From Aureimonas sp. AU12 (lineage in GTDB: Bacteria; Pseudomonadota; Alphaproteobacteria; Rhizobiales; Rhizobiaceae), in the NCBI RefSeq assembly GCF_001463705.1, contig NZ_BBWH01000014.1:1-52055 (forward strand): DNA of 52,055 nucleotides, given 5' to 3'. Positions within the stretch are counted from its first letter, which is position 1, and each line of letters starts with the position of its first letter. A program made the position numbers and the translations under genes. This document shows positions 18,314-27,647 of the stretch, piece after piece. Below the pieces are notes generated by a model. It made no database searches. It was not told the origin of the DNA and saw only the letters and a program-made list of their open reading frames with translations.

Positions 18314-19029
18314 GCGTCGCTCCGCTCGGTGCGGGCGGCGAACTGGTAACCACCGTTGCGCACGGTCTTGAACAGGCGAAAGACGCCGTTGTCGCCGAAC
18401 TTGCGGCGCAGGCGGCTCATCGTCACGTCGATCGTGCGATCGAACGGATCCGTCGAGACCCGCCCATGCAGCAGATCGAGCAGCGTCTCGCGCGACAGCA
18501 CGCGGCCGGGCCGCTCTAGGAAGATCATCAGAAGATCGAACTCGGCGCCGGTCAGCTCGATCGGTGCGCCTGCCGCGTCTCGGACCTGCCGCGTGGCTTC
18601 GTCGGCCTCGAAACCTTCGAAGCGGAAGCGCCGATCGGATGCCCCGGCTGGCTCGGGCTCGCCGCGCCGCAGCACCGCCCGGATGCGCGCGGCGAGTTCA
18701 CGCGGGTTGAACGGCTTTCCGAGATAGTCGTCGGCGCCGAGTTCGAGGCCGATGATGCGGTCGACGTCCTCCTTCAGCGCCGTCAGCAGGATCACGGCCG
18801 GCGCCGGACGCCGGTTGCGGATCTCGCGGCAGATGTCGAGGCCCGACCCGTCCGGCAGCATGACGTCGAGCACCACGAGATCGATGCCGCCTTCCATCAG
18901 CTGCGCCTCACACTCGCGCCGGCTCGCGGCGAGCACGATGTCGAACCCCTGCGTTTCCAGGTAGCGGCCGAGAAGTTCGCGAATGTCGCGATCGTCGTCG
19001 ACGACGAGAACGCGCGAGCCGGCACTCAT
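18310..19029 (-). CDS. OmpR-family response regulator
   Basis: The 239-residue regulator has a receiver domain with the acidic pocket DDD (residues 11-13), phosphoacceptor Asp55 in VLDVMLPDGSG, a conserved Thr in LLTALKED and Lys in LGKPFNP. A winged-helix DNA-binding domain (about 140-232) follows, with the typical LLDLLHGR and TIDVTMSRLRRKF stretches. The start at 19029 begins the receiver domain directly; a longer frame to 19335 would run through a candidate small RNA region. It is the partner of the downstream histidine kinase, and its targets cannot be read from the sequence. Confidence 0.94.
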   Translation of the reverse strand: MSAGSRVLVVDDDRDIRELLGRYLETQGFDIVLAASRRECEAQLMEGGIDLVVLDVMLPDGSGLDICREIRNRRPAPAVILLTALKEDVDRIIGLELGADDYLGKPFNPRELAARIRAVLRRGEPEPAGASDRRFRFEGFEADEATRQVRDAAGAPIELTGAEFDLLMIFLERPGRVLSRETLLDLLHGRVSTDPFDRTIDVTMSRLRRKFGDNGVFRLFKTVRNGGYQFAARTERSDA

Positions 19030-19157
19030 GGCCGGTTGCCCCCCGGCGACGAGCGGGCGATGAACGGGTCGAGGAACGACATGCGATCTCCGGACAGGGA
19101 GGGATGCGGCGCGGTGGTGGACCGACGATGAAGCGTTGCACTCCGCTTCGCAATCTC

Positions 19158-19308
19158 GGCACACGCCTCCTCTTTGTGCATGGCTGCCATGCAAAAGCGT
19201 CGCTCGCGCCGGGGCGGCGACTGCGGCATAGTCTGTTTCAGCAAGCGTTCCTCCCGATTGTTTGCAAAATTCCAGCCCGCACGGTTCATCCGTCGCGGGC
19301 TTTTTTTT
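19158..19308 (+). ncRNA. Candidate small RNA with anti-Shine-Dalgarno loops (alpha-r14/CcsR-like)
   Basis: Two predicted hairpins each expose a CCUCC-type anti-Shine-Dalgarno loop, and a Rho-independent terminator follows. The first hairpin pairs GCACA (19159-19163) with TGTGC (19175-19179) and has CCTCCTC in its loop. The second pairs GCAAGC (19241-19246) with GTTTGC (19260-19265) and has CCTCCC in its loop. Alphaproteobacterial alpha-r14 (suhB) RNAs and the Rhodobacter CcsR RNAs share this plan of CCUCC loops plus terminator. The 60 nt between the two hairpins is longer than I would expect, and no clear promoter was found, so the 5' end is a guess. A shorter RNA starting near 19235 is possible. 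Confidence 0.5.
19274..19308 (+). terminator. Rho-independent terminator
   Basis: AGCCCGCACGG pairs with CCGT-C-GCGGGCT (one bulged C) around a TTCAT loop. Eight consecutive T residues follow. It is the most canonical terminator in the window and has no protein gene upstream on its strand. Confidence 0.9.
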
Positions 19309-19479
19309 GCGCACACGGCGATCGGAACGCCGCAACGAAGCAACCCTTAACGATGATCGCGACCGTGCGAGCGCAGCGCAGCATCAGGGCTTGATGTTCA
19401 AGCGAACTTTAAGCGATGGCCGGCAGACTGGCGGATGAGGCGGACATCCGGTCGGCCGAAGCGCCGACGGAGTGCCAGC

Positions 19480-21147
19480 ATGAGACTATCGATCGGGACG
19501 AAGCTTCTCGGGCAGACCCTGCTCTGCCTTCTGGTCCTCGCCTGCGTGCTCGGCCTGCAGATGAAGCTCCTGAGCGATCAGATCTGGCGCGATCGCAACG
19601 AGTATCTGAAGGCGCAGGTCGATGCCGCCTTTGCCATCGTCTCCAGTCTCGAGGCCCGCTCGAAGGCCGGCGAGTTCGACACGGCGACCGCGCAGGGCAT
19701 CGCCAAGTCGGTGCTGCGCCCGGTGCGCTACAACAATGGCGACTACCTGTTCTTCCACGACTACGAGGGACGCCGCGTCCTGTCGCAGGATCCCGGCGAA
19801 GAGGGCAGCAGCGCCTGGGACCGGAAGGACGCCAACGGCAATCTCTACATCCAGACGATGATCTCCCATGCGCGGGCGGGCGGCGGCTGGACCGACTACG
19901 ACACGACCCGCGAAGGCGTCGAGGGCCTTCTGGCCAAGCGCGGCTACTCGAAGGCGTTCGAGCCCTGGGGCTGGTCGATCTCCACGGGCATCTATGTCGA
20001 CGACGTCACCGCCGTCGTGCACGCCGCCTTCCGCAGCGCTCTTCTCTGGACGTTGCCGGGGCTGGTGGTGCTGGCTCTCGTCGGCTGGTGGATCGCGCGC
20101 GGCATCGTGCGCCCGCTGCGCTCCTCGGTGGTGCTGGCCGAGGCGATCGGCGACGGCGACCTGACGCGAACGGTGCCGCGCGGCGGCCGCGACGAGATCG
20201 GCGACCTGCAGCGCGCCATGGCGCGGATGGCCGGCAACCTCTCGCAGATCGTCATGGACGTGCGCACCTCGGCGGCACAGGTCGCCTCCGGCTCGCTCCA
20301 GTCCGCCGCCACCGCCGACAGCCTGTCCTCGGGCTCCACCGAACAGGCGGCCGCCTCCGAGCAGGCCTCGGCCGCGATGGAGGAGATGACCGCCAACATT
20401 CGCCAGAACGCCGACAACGCCGCGCAGACCGAGAAGACCGCCGGGCAGGCCGCCGTCTCCGCCCGCAAGAGCCACACGGCCGTGGCGGGCTCGCTCACCG
20501 CCATGCGCAGCATCAACGAGAAGGTCCGCGTCATCCAGGAGATCGCCCGCCAGACCGATCTTCTGGCGCTGAACGCCGCGATCGAGGCGGCGCGCGCTGG
20601 ACAACATGGCAAGGGCTTCGCGGTGGTCGCGTCCGAAGTGCGCAAGCTCGCCGAGCGCTCGCAGCTCGCGGCGCAGGAGATCGGCACGCTCTCGGCGGAG
20701 ACGCTGAGCGTGTCGGAAGAGGCCGGCCGCCTGTTCGAGAGCCTCGTGCCCGACATCGAGCGCACGGCCGAGCTCGTCTCCGAGATCTCGGCGGCGTGCC
20801 GCGAGCAGACGGTGGGCGTCGAGCAGATCAACCAGGCGATCCAGCAGCTCGATCAGGTGACGCAGGCCAATGCCGGCGCGGCCAACGAAATGTCGGCGAC
20901 GTCGGAACAGCTCTCGGCCGAGGCGAGCCGCCTGCAGGACCGCACAGGCTTCTTCCAGACCGGCACCGCGATCGAGCCGGCGGCATCGGCTCATCCTGCG
21001 CCGAACGTCGCGACGCTCGACCGGGCGCGCGCCGCCAAGGGTTCGCCGGCTCGGATCATGGGTCGCGGATCCAAGGCCCCGGCCCCCGCCGACGACGGCT
21101 TCGCGCTCGATCTCGGCGATACCGGTTTCGAGCGCCTGAGCGCTTGA
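19480..21147 (+). CDS. Methyl-accepting chemotaxis protein with single Cache-type sensor domain
   Basis: The 555-residue chemoreceptor has an N-terminal membrane helix (about 8-30) and a periplasmic sCache_2-like domain (about 35-185) with [16 protein letters not shown] second membrane helix (about 190-210), a HAMP domain and a long cytoplasmic coiled coil follow. The kinase-control tip is [21 protein letters not shown]. Single-Cache domains of this type often bind small carboxylates or amino acids; the ligand here is not known. The ATG at 19480 has GGAG 7 bp upstream. No che genes are in the window. It converges on the DUF4432 gene. Confidence 0.93.
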   Translation: MRLSIGTKLLGQTLLCLLVLACVLGLQMKLLSDQIWRDRNEYLKAQVDAAFAIVSSLEARSKAGEFDTATAQGIAKSVLRPVRYNNGDYLFFHDYEGRRVLSQDPGEEGSSAWDRKDANGNLYIQTMISHARAGGGWTDYDTTREGVEGLLAKRGYSKAFEPWGWSISTGIYVDDVTAVVHAAFRSALLWTLPGLVVLALVGWWIARGIVRPLRSSVVLAEAIGDGDLTRTVPRGGRDEIGDLQRAMARMAGNLSQIVMDVRTSAAQVASGSLQSAATADSLSSGSTEQAAASEQASAAMEEMTANIRQNADNAAQTEKTAGQAAVSARKSHTAVAGSLTAMRSINEKVRVIQEIARQTDLLALNAAIEAARAGQHGKGFAVVASEVRKLAERSQLAAQEIGTLSAETLSVSEEAGRLFESLVPDIERTAELVSEISAACREQTVGVEQINQAIQQLDQVTQANAGAANEMSATSEQLSAEASRLQDRTGFFQTGTAIEPAASAHPAPNVATLDRARAAKGSPARIMGRGSKAPAPADDGFALDLGDTGFERLSA

Positions 21148-21170
21148 CGCAACCGACCTGAGGCGGATCG

Positions 21171-21195
21171 ACGCCGGTTCCCGGAGAACCGGCGT
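21171..21195. terminator. Hairpin between convergent genes
   Basis: ACGCCGGTTC and GAACCGGCGT form a perfect 10-bp stem around a 5-nt loop between the convergent chemoreceptor and DUF4432 genes. There is no T run on either side, so it is a probable but atypical bidirectional terminator. Confidence 0.5.
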
Positions 21196-21239
21196 TCTGC
21201 CCCAGCCGGTTATCGACCAGCGGCGCGGCAGATGGAGCG

Positions 21240-22331
21240 TCAGCCGGCGGGATCGCGGCCCATCGTCCTCTCGATGTGATCGGCCATCGATGCCGCTTCT
21301 GGCGCCGTCATCAGCCCGAAGCGCATGTCGAGATCCCAGCTTTCGCCGCCATCCAGATGCACGAAGCGCCCTTCTCGCGTCTCCAGCGTGCGCCCGCCGC
21401 TGTTGGAGGTCGAGGGGAAGGAGAAGCCGATCGCGTCCTGGTCCGGCGTGCGGCAGATCCATCGATTGACGATCGGCGCCTGATCGGGCCGGTGGCCGAC
21501 ATAGTCGGCGGTGCCGTCGGGATGGCGCTGCAGGGCATGGGCCCATCCCGTGTCGTCGGCCACGACATCGACCGTGAACACGACCTCCGGGTCGAAGGCG
21601 AGGCCCGGCCGAAGCACGTGGTGCAGGCTCGGGTCGGCCGCGAGTTCCCCGATGAAATCGCCATAGCCCGGACCCGGCGTGATGTGGCCGGGAATGCTGG
21701 TGCGCACACGTACGGCCTCGGCCGTATAGGGCGAGGTGTAGACGAGGCGCGCGTCGTCCACCGGGCGGAAGTTTACATGCGCCAGATACATGAGGCGCAT
21801 CGGCGAGCGCTTGCGATTGTCCACATGGAGCCGGGACCGCAGCAATGCGCCATCCGCTTCGAGCGTCAGTTCGGCCGTCAGCTCGTAGTCGGTCGAGAAG
21901 GCGACGGTGTGCCGGAACGTGCCGACGATCGTCAGCTGACCCGCGGCCTCGTCGATGACGAGGTGACAGTCGCGCATCGCCGCGTTCGGCAATTCGCCGT
22001 GCAGCGTATGATCGTCGCCCTCGGCCGGGGCGCCGATCGCCGTCAGGCCGCAATGGATGAGAAAGGCGCCGTAGCTCTCGAGATAGACGAGCGAAGCAGA
22101 CGGCTCGTCGAACATCGACTTCATCGTCAGGTCGCGCCCGTCGAAGACGGCGCGCCAGATCTGCTGTCCGCGATAGGGCAGGACGGTGATCTCGCCGCGC
22201 CGGTTCGTCACCCGCAGCGCCGGCACGCCCGAGGCGTAGCGGAAGGCCGAGACGGAAAAGCCCTCGCAGGCGCACAGAAGCCGTTCCCGATCGGGGAACA
22301 TGGCGGGATCCAGATCGATCCGAAAGGTCAT
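21240..22331 (-). CDS. DUF4432 aldose 1-epimerase-like protein
   Basis: The 363-residue protein matches the DUF4432 branch of the galactose mutarotase-like beta-sandwich superfamily. Recognisable stretches are LPYRGQQIWRAVFDGRDLTMKS near the N-terminus, HCGLTAIGAPAEGDDHTLHGELPN in the centre (with several candidate catalytic His residues) and FSFPSTSNSGGR late. Relatives are thought to act on sugars or sugar acids, but the reaction is not settled. There is no signal peptide, so it should be cytoplasmic. The start at 22331 gives the family N-terminus. It lies downstream of the pectate lyase/RTX gene on the same strand, which would fit a role in sugar handling. Confidence 0.82.
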   Translation of the reverse strand: MTFRIDLDPAMFPDRERLLCACEGFSVSAFRYASGVPALRVTNRRGEITVLPYRGQQIWRAVFDGRDLTMKSMFDEPSASLVYLESYGAFLIHCGLTAIGAPAEGDDHTLHGELPNAAMRDCHLVIDEAAGQLTIVGTFRHTVAFSTDYELTAELTLEADGALLRSRLHVDNRKRSPMRLMYLAHVNFRPVDDARLVYTSPYTAEAVRVRTSIPGHITPGPGYGDFIGELAADPSLHHVLRPGLAFDPEVVFTVDVVADDTGWAHALQRHPDGTADYVGHRPDQAPIVNRWICRTPDQDAIGFSFPSTSNSGGRTLETREGRFVHLDGGESWDLDMRFGLMTAPEAASMADHIERTMGRDPAG

Positions 22332-22465
22332 GGCAGGCTCGATTCGCTCCACGGAAGATAGGAGCGATGGATCGCCGCCGACGGGCAAAACGCAAGCCCT
22401 CGCGATGACGATCGGCTGTCTGCGCTGGCGTGTCCACCTCGTCCGATGCGCGTCGCACGAGGCGT

Positions 22466-22494
22466 CGAACCAGCGGCGATCATCCGCCGGTTCG
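22466..22494 (-). terminator. Possible terminator hairpin after the pectate lyase/RTX gene
   Basis: CGAACCAGCGG and CCGCCGGTTCG form an 11-bp stem with one mismatch and a 7-nt loop, 24 bp past the stop of the large RTX gene. No T run follows in the minus direction, so the call is tentative. Confidence 0.4.
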
Positions 22495-22517
22495 ATCCCG
22501 AGAGGAGCCCGGCGGGC

Positions 22518-25500
22518 CTACAGCATAAAGTCGGCTGCGGTCAGCGACGTCATCGACGTCGACAGCGCGACGGAGAAGTCCGCCCGCAGGTCGCCGTCGG
22601 TGTCGCCCTCGACGAGGATCGACCCCTGCGCCGTCACGCTGTAGCGCAGCTGTGCCGCGCCGGTGAACTCGGCGGTGCCAATGAACGCGAAATGCTGGCG
22701 ACCGGCCGTCATGACGTCGGCGTCGAAGGCCGACACGTCGATCTCGTCGGTGACGTCGAAGTCGGCGATGAGATCGCGCGTGACGAGGTTCGAATCCTCG
22801 CTCGAGAGGAAGACGAAGACATCGTGGCTGCTTCCACCGAACATCGTGTCCGCCCCGGCGCCACCCTCCAGACGGTCCTGCCCGACCTCGCCATAAAGCG
22901 TATCGTTGCCGTCGCCGCCATAGAGCTTGTCGGTGCCCGATCCGCCGTGAAGCTCGTCATCGCCGCCGGCACCCGCCAGCATGTCGTTGCCGACGCCGCC
23001 TTCGAGATCATTGGCAAGATCGTTGCCGGTGATCTTGTTGGCGAGATCATTGCCGATGCCGAACGTCGCCGTTCCCACCAGGATCAGGTGCTCGACCTCG
23101 GCTTCGAGGACATGCGAGACCGCCGAGGTGACGCTGTCGGATCCCCCGCCCGCGAACTCGATGATCCTGTCCCCGGCATCGTCGATCCAGTAGAGGTCGT
23201 TGCCCGCGCCGCCCGACATCTCGTCGGCCCCTGCCCCGCCGTCCAGCCGGTCGACTCCCGCGCCGCCGAAGAGACTGTCGTCGCCTGCGCCGCCGTCGAG
23301 CGTGTCGAGACCCTCGCCGCCGAACAGGTGATCCGATCCTTCGTCGCCGGCGATGTTGTCGTTGCCGACGCCCCCGTCCAGCGTGTCGTCGCCCTCGCCG
23401 CCGAACAGGCGATCGTTGCCGGTGCTGCCCTGCAGGACGTCCATGCCCGCGCCGCCGGTCAGTTGGTCGTCCCCGGCATCGCCCGAGAGAATGTCGGCGC
23501 CGGCCCCGCCGTCGAGGCGGTCGCTGTCATCGCCGCCGAAGAGGACGTCGCCGCCGCCGCCGCCCCAGATCGTGTCGCGGCCTGCGTCACCGAACAGGAA
23601 GTTGGCGGCCTCGTTGCCGTTGATCACGTTGGCCAGCGTGTTGCCGAACCCGGAGATCGCAGCCAGCCCGGTGAGGGTCAGGTGGTCGAGATGCGCACCG
23701 AGGGTGAAATCGACGGACGAGCGCACGACATCGACGCCGCCCACAGCTTCCGTCTCGACGACCACGTCGCCGAGATCGTCGACGACATAGGTGTCGTTGC
23801 CGGACCCGCCCTCGAGCCGATCGGCACCGGCCCCGCCGTCGAGCATGTCGTTGCCGGCGCCGCCGAACAGGGCGTTGGCTCCGGCATCGCCCGTCAACCG
23901 ATCGGCAAAGGCGGTGCCTCGGATGTTCTCGATCGAGACGAGGCTGTCGCCACGGGCATCGCCGCCGAGGGGACGCGACGCACCATCGACGAGCTGCGAG
24001 AGATCGACCACGATGGCCGCCGCCGAGCGGGTGTAGTCGGCGGTGTCGACGCCGGCACCGCCGTCGAGGCGGTCCGCGCCGGCCCCGCCGTCGAGGACGT
24101 TGTCGCCATCGTCGCCCGTCAGGCGGTCGGCGTAGATCGAGCCGACGAGGTTTTCGATGTGGACGAGACGATCTCCCGCCGCATCGCCGCCGAGCCCGGT
24201 TCCGGCCAGGAGGTCCACCGTCACGCCTGCTGCGGACGTGCGGTAGTCCGCGGTATCGAGGCCCTCGCCGCCGTCCAGCGTATCGGCGCCCGCACCGCCG
24301 ACCAGCCGGTTGGCGCCGGCATTGCCGGTGATCTCATTGGCCAGCGCATTGCCGGTGCCCGAGAGATCGGACGCGCCGGTGAGCACGAGACGCTCGATCT
24401 CGGCGCCGAGCGCGTAGTCGATCGAGGCCTCCACCGTGTCGGTGCCGCCATCGGTCTCTTCGGTCACGGTGTCGGCATCGGCGATGACGTAGACATCGTC
24501 GCCGCGCCCGCCGATCAGCGTGTCGTTGCCCGCGCCGCCGTCGAGGCGGTTGGCGCCGTCGTCACCGGTGAGGCGGTCGTCATACTGCGAGCCGACGACA
24601 CTCTCGATGCCCGACAGGCGATCGCCCTCGGCATCACCGCCGAGCCCGGTGCCGGCCGCGAGATCGACGGTGACGCCGGCCTGCGAATGCGCATAGACGG
24701 CCAGATCGAAGCCGGCGCCGCCCTCCAGCGTGTCGGCGCCGCCCCGGCCCTCGAGCCGGTTGTCGCCCTCGTTGCCGCGCAGCGTATTGGCTGCCTCGTT
24801 GCCGGTGCCCGACAGGTTCGCGGTGCCGGCCAGAACGAGTGTCTCGAGTTCGGCGCCGAGCGTGTAGTCGAAGTTAGCGATCACCGTGTCGGTTCCCTCG
24901 CCGACCAGTTCCGTCACGAGGTCGTTGTCGTTGAGGATGTAGACGTCGTCGCCGGTGCCGCCCGCGAGGCGATCGTGTCCGGTGCCGCCGTCGAGCGTGT
25001 CGGCGCCGGTGCCGCCGTTGAGGCTGTCGTCGCCCTCCATGCCGAACAGCGTGTCGGCGCCGTCCATGCCGGAGATCAGGTTGCGGCCGACATTGCCGGT
25101 AATGACGTTGGCGAGATCGTTGCCGATGCCGGTGAGGTCGCCGGCGCCGACGAAGATGAGATTGTCGGTGAAGCGGGTCATCGCGCGGTCGGCCGAGCTG
25201 ATGATCAGGTCGATCGCGCCATCGTCGACGGTCTGGCCGAAGCGCTCGTTGATACCGTCGTCGTCGCTGTCGACATAGTAGATGTCGGCGCCGGCGCCGC
25301 CGCGCAGCACGTCGTTTCCGGCGCCGCCGTCGAGGATATCGTCGCCGGCCCCGCCGAGGAGCTCGTCGCTCCCCTCGCCGCCGAACAGCGAGTCCGCGCC
25401 GGCACCGCCATCGAGCTTGTCGTCGCCGTCGCCGCCGAGGATCGTATCGGCGCCGTCGTCGCCGAAGACGGAATCGTTGCCTGTGCCGCCGTCGAGACTG

Positions 25501-27647
25501 TCGTCTCCCGAAGCGCCATGCAGCACGTCGGCGCCGTTCGATGCGATGATCGTGTCCGCGCCGTCCGAGCCGGTGATCTTCGCCGGGCGCCCTTCGAGTG
25601 CCTGCGTGAAGTCGATCGAGCCGGCGGACGCCAGCTTCAGCGAGACGGAATTGGCCAGCGCGTCGGCGCTGCGCACGATCGAGGTGACGGACGCGAACTG
25701 ATCGGCGTTGGCTGTGATCGTGTTGTCGAGGGTCTCGATCCGCTCGATGCCGATCAGCGTCAGCTGGGTCAGGTCGGCGGCGGTGGGATCGCCGATCGAC
25801 AGGACGTCGGCGCCCGGGCCGCCATCTACGGTTCCCGCGACGGGCCCCTCGACAAGCGTGATGCGATCGTCGCCGTCCCCGGTCGACAGCGAGAGAACAG
25901 GTCCGGCGGCGCCGACGGCGACACCCGCGGCCGTGCCCGTGCGGACCGCGATGTCGTCGTAGGTCGCGCCGGTGACGACGGTCTCGCCGGTCCGGACGTC
26001 GCGGATCGGCGAATTGGCGAGAAGGCGGGCCCCGACATCGTCGTGCACGCCGACGAGAACCGCGGCGACTTCCCATCCGGCGGGACCGTCGCGCCCGTCA
26101 CGATCGACCGAGATCACCGTGTTGCCGGCCACGACGTCGATCTCGATGAAGTCCGACCAGGGCGCGGTGAGCGGGTCGTAGCCGCTCAAGAGACCCGACA
26201 GGTCGATGCGGTCGCCGCCGGCATAGTCGAAATTGAAGACGGTGAGCGCGGACCCGCCAGCGGCATCGGCGGGAATGACGTCGGCGATGCCGTCATTGCC
26301 CGCGAGCAACGTGATCTCGCGAGCAAAGGGCAGATCGAAGCCGGTGTAGATCCCGTTGATGAACTCTTCGAGGTTGGTGTAGCCGTCGGCGTCCGCATCG
26401 CCGGCGGAATCGACCGCCCCCGCGTCGAAGCCGTAGAGGTTCTCGAACCAGTCGGGCATGCCGTCATGGTCGGTGTCGCTCGCCGCCTGGACGGGGCGGT
26501 GATAGGCGCTGTCGCCCGCCTCGGCGACCGTATCGATGATCTTGCCGGTCTGGTCGATCACGTTCTGGATGATGCGCGTATCGGTGGCGTCGCGGTCGTA
26601 GGGGCTCGCCCCGACCGAGGTCAGGATGTAGTCGAGAAGGTAGGCGGAATCGAGGATCTCGGTGGCGCTGAGGGCGAAGGGCAGGTCCGAGGAGAGGTAC
26701 TTCAGGCCGCCATTGTTCCAGACCAGCTTGCCCTGGTCCTGGTTGCCGTAGGCGTCGGCGGCGATCTTCGTCCAGAAATTGTCGGACAGGAAGATCGAGC
26801 TCCCCTCCCCCATCTTCTGGAAGGCGATCGGCATCTTGTAGTTCTCGGTGCTCGGACCGGGATCGAAGACGTTGCCGATGGCCGCGATCGTCGTCGCCAG
26901 CGTGCCGTTGTTGCCGGCGCCGATCGAGAAGGCCAGGTGCGACAGGCCGTAGTCGTACATGTAGTTGTTGATGACCTCGATCGACTGGCCGGCCTTGATC
27001 TCGGGATTGCGGGCGAAGTTGTGCGCCAGCAGGTTCTTGACGATCGTCAGGCGGCTATCGAAGGCCGGGTCGAGGCTTCCCCAGTTGGAGATGAGGATGC
27101 CCTTCGAGTGCTCCCCGTCGGGATGAACACTGTGGCTAAGACCTTCGGCCACGATGTTGTTCGACAGGGTCGTGTTCGTGACGTGGCCGCTGATCGTCAG
27201 GTTCTCGTCGAGACCCCAGGAGATCGAGTTGTGGTCGACGATGACGTTCTTGATCTCGTAGTCGGTGGTGCCGATGAAGAGACCGTCGCGATTGCCGACA
27301 TCCTCGCCCTCGACGCCGTCGCCGGGCCGGAACTTCATGCCGCGGACGATGACCTCGCTCGTGCGGATGTGCAGGCGAGCGCCTTCCAGCGTGATGCCGT
27401 CGCCCGGCGCCGTCTGCCCCGCGATCGTCACGTTGGGCTCGCGGATGACGATCTGGTCCTTGAGCTGGATCACGCCGTTGACGGCGAAGACCACGGTGCG
27501 CGGCCCCGCCACGTCCTGGAGCGCCCAGCGCAGGCTGCCGACGCCGGAATCGTCGAGATTGGTCACGGTGACGACCTGTCCCCCGCGCCCGCCGACGGTC
27601 GACGCGCCGAACCCTTCGGCACCCGCGAATGCGATGACATCGCTCAT
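22518..27647 (-). CDS. Giant secreted pectate lyase with RTX calcium-binding repeats
   Basis: The 1,709-residue protein begins with a pectate-lyase parallel beta-helix domain (about residues 1-385). It shows GFGASTVGGRGGQVVTVTNLD-like opening motifs, the VDHNSISWGLDEN calcium/active-site loop (137-149) and RNPEIK (213-218) with the likely catalytic Arg. Two EF-hand-like loops follow (DTDHDG at 391 and DADADG near 417). From about residue 690 to 1610 there are many blocks of GGxGxDxLxGG nonapeptide repeats, broken by beta-rich spacers such as DYTLGAELETLVL. The C-terminus (DLIADFDVTDEIDVS onward) is a type I secretion-like signal. There is no Sec signal peptide, and no type I exporter gene is in the window. 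The start at 27647 has GGAGAGA upstream. It probably degrades pectin outside the cell. Confidence 0.92.
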   Translation of the reverse strand: MSDVIAFAGAEGFGASTVGGRGGQVVTVTNLDDSGVGSLRWALQDVAGPRTVVFAVNGVIQLKDQIVIREPNVTIAGQTAPGDGITLEGARLHIRTSEVIVRGMKFRPGDGVEGEDVGNRDGLFIGTTDYEIKNVIVDHNSISWGLDENLTISGHVTNTTLSNNIVAEGLSHSVHPDGEHSKGILISNWGSLDPAFDSRLTIVKNLLAHNFARNPEIKAGQSIEVINNYMYDYGLSHLAFSIGAGNNGTLATTIAAIGNVFDPGPSTENYKMPIAFQKMGEGSSIFLSDNFWTKIAADAYGNQDQGKLVWNNGGLKYLSSDLPFALSATEILDSAYLLDYILTSVGASPYDRDATDTRIIQNVIDQTGKIIDTVAEAGDSAYHRPVQAASDTDHDGMPDWFENLYGFDAGAVDSAGDADADGYTNLEEFINGIYTGFDLPFAREITLLAGNDGIADVIPADAAGGSALTVFNFDYAGGDRIDLSGLLSGYDPLTAPWSDFIEIDVVAGNTVISVDRDGRDGPAGWEVAAVLVGVHDDVGARLLANSPIRDVRTGETVVTGATYDDIAVRTGTAAGVAVGAAGPVLSLSTGDGDDRITLVEGPVAGTVDGGPGADVLSIGDPTAADLTQLTLIGIERIETLDNTITANADQFASVTSIVRSADALANSVSLKLASAGSIDFTQALEGRPAKITGSDGADTIIASNGADVLHGASGDDSLDGGTGNDSVFGDDGADTILGGDGDDKLDGGAGADSLFGGEGSDELLGGAGDDILDGGAGNDVLRGGAGADIYYVDSDDDGINERFGQTVDDGAIDLIISSADRAMTRFTDNLIFVGAGDLTGIGNDLANVITGNVGRNLISGMDGADTLFGMEGDDSLNGGTGADTLDGGTGHDRLAGGTGDDVYILNDNDLVTELVGEGTDTVIANFDYTLGAELETLVLAGTANLSGTGNEAANTLRGNEGDNRLEGRGGADTLEGGAGFDLAVYAHSQAGVTVDLAAGTGLGGDAEGDRLSGIESVVGSQYDDRLTGDDGANRLDGGAGNDTLIGGRGDDVYVIADADTVTEETDGGTDTVEASIDYALGAEIERLVLTGASDLSGTGNALANEITGNAGANRLVGGAGADTLDGGEGLDTADYRTSAAGVTVDLLAGTGLGGDAAGDRLVHIENLVGSIYADRLTGDDGDNVLDGGAGADRLDGGAGVDTADYTRSAAAIVVDLSQLVDGASRPLGGDARGDSLVSIENIRGTAFADRLTGDAGANALFGGAGNDMLDGGAGADRLEGGSGNDTYVVDDLGDVVVETEAVGGVDVVRSSVDFTLGAHLDHLTLTGLAAISGFGNTLANVINGNEAANFLFGDAGRDTIWGGGGGDVLFGGDDSDRLDGGAGADILSGDAGDDQLTGGAGMDVLQGSTGNDRLFGGEGDDTLDGGVGNDNIAGDEGSDHLFGGEGLDTLDGGAGDDSLFGGAGVDRLDGGAGADEMSGGAGNDLYWIDDAGDRIIEFAGGGSDSVTSAVSHVLEAEVEHLILVGTATFGIGNDLANKITGNDLANDLEGGVGNDMLAGAGGDDELHGGSGTDKLYGGDGNDTLYGEVGQDRLEGGAGADTMFGGSSHDVFVFLSSEDSNLVTRDLIADFDVTDEIDVSAFDADVMTAGRQHFAFIGTAEFTGAAQLRYSVTAQGSILVEGDTDGDLRADFSVALSTSMTSLTAADFML

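Larger units (their letters stand above)
19030..19479. other. Divergent intergenic region between response regulator and chemoreceptor genes
   Basis: The 450-bp gap holds the minus-strand leader of the two-component operon and the plus-strand leader of the chemoreceptor gene. It also holds a strong plus-strand terminator with no annotated gene upstream of it, which points to a small RNA. I found no protein-coding gene with a ribosome site in it. Confidence 0.5.

Noticed and set aside
22800-25500. Regular repeated DNA resembling a CRISPR or satellite array
   Set aside because: The repeats are codons of GGxGxDxLxGG motifs with variable spacing and sequence, inside a protein gene.
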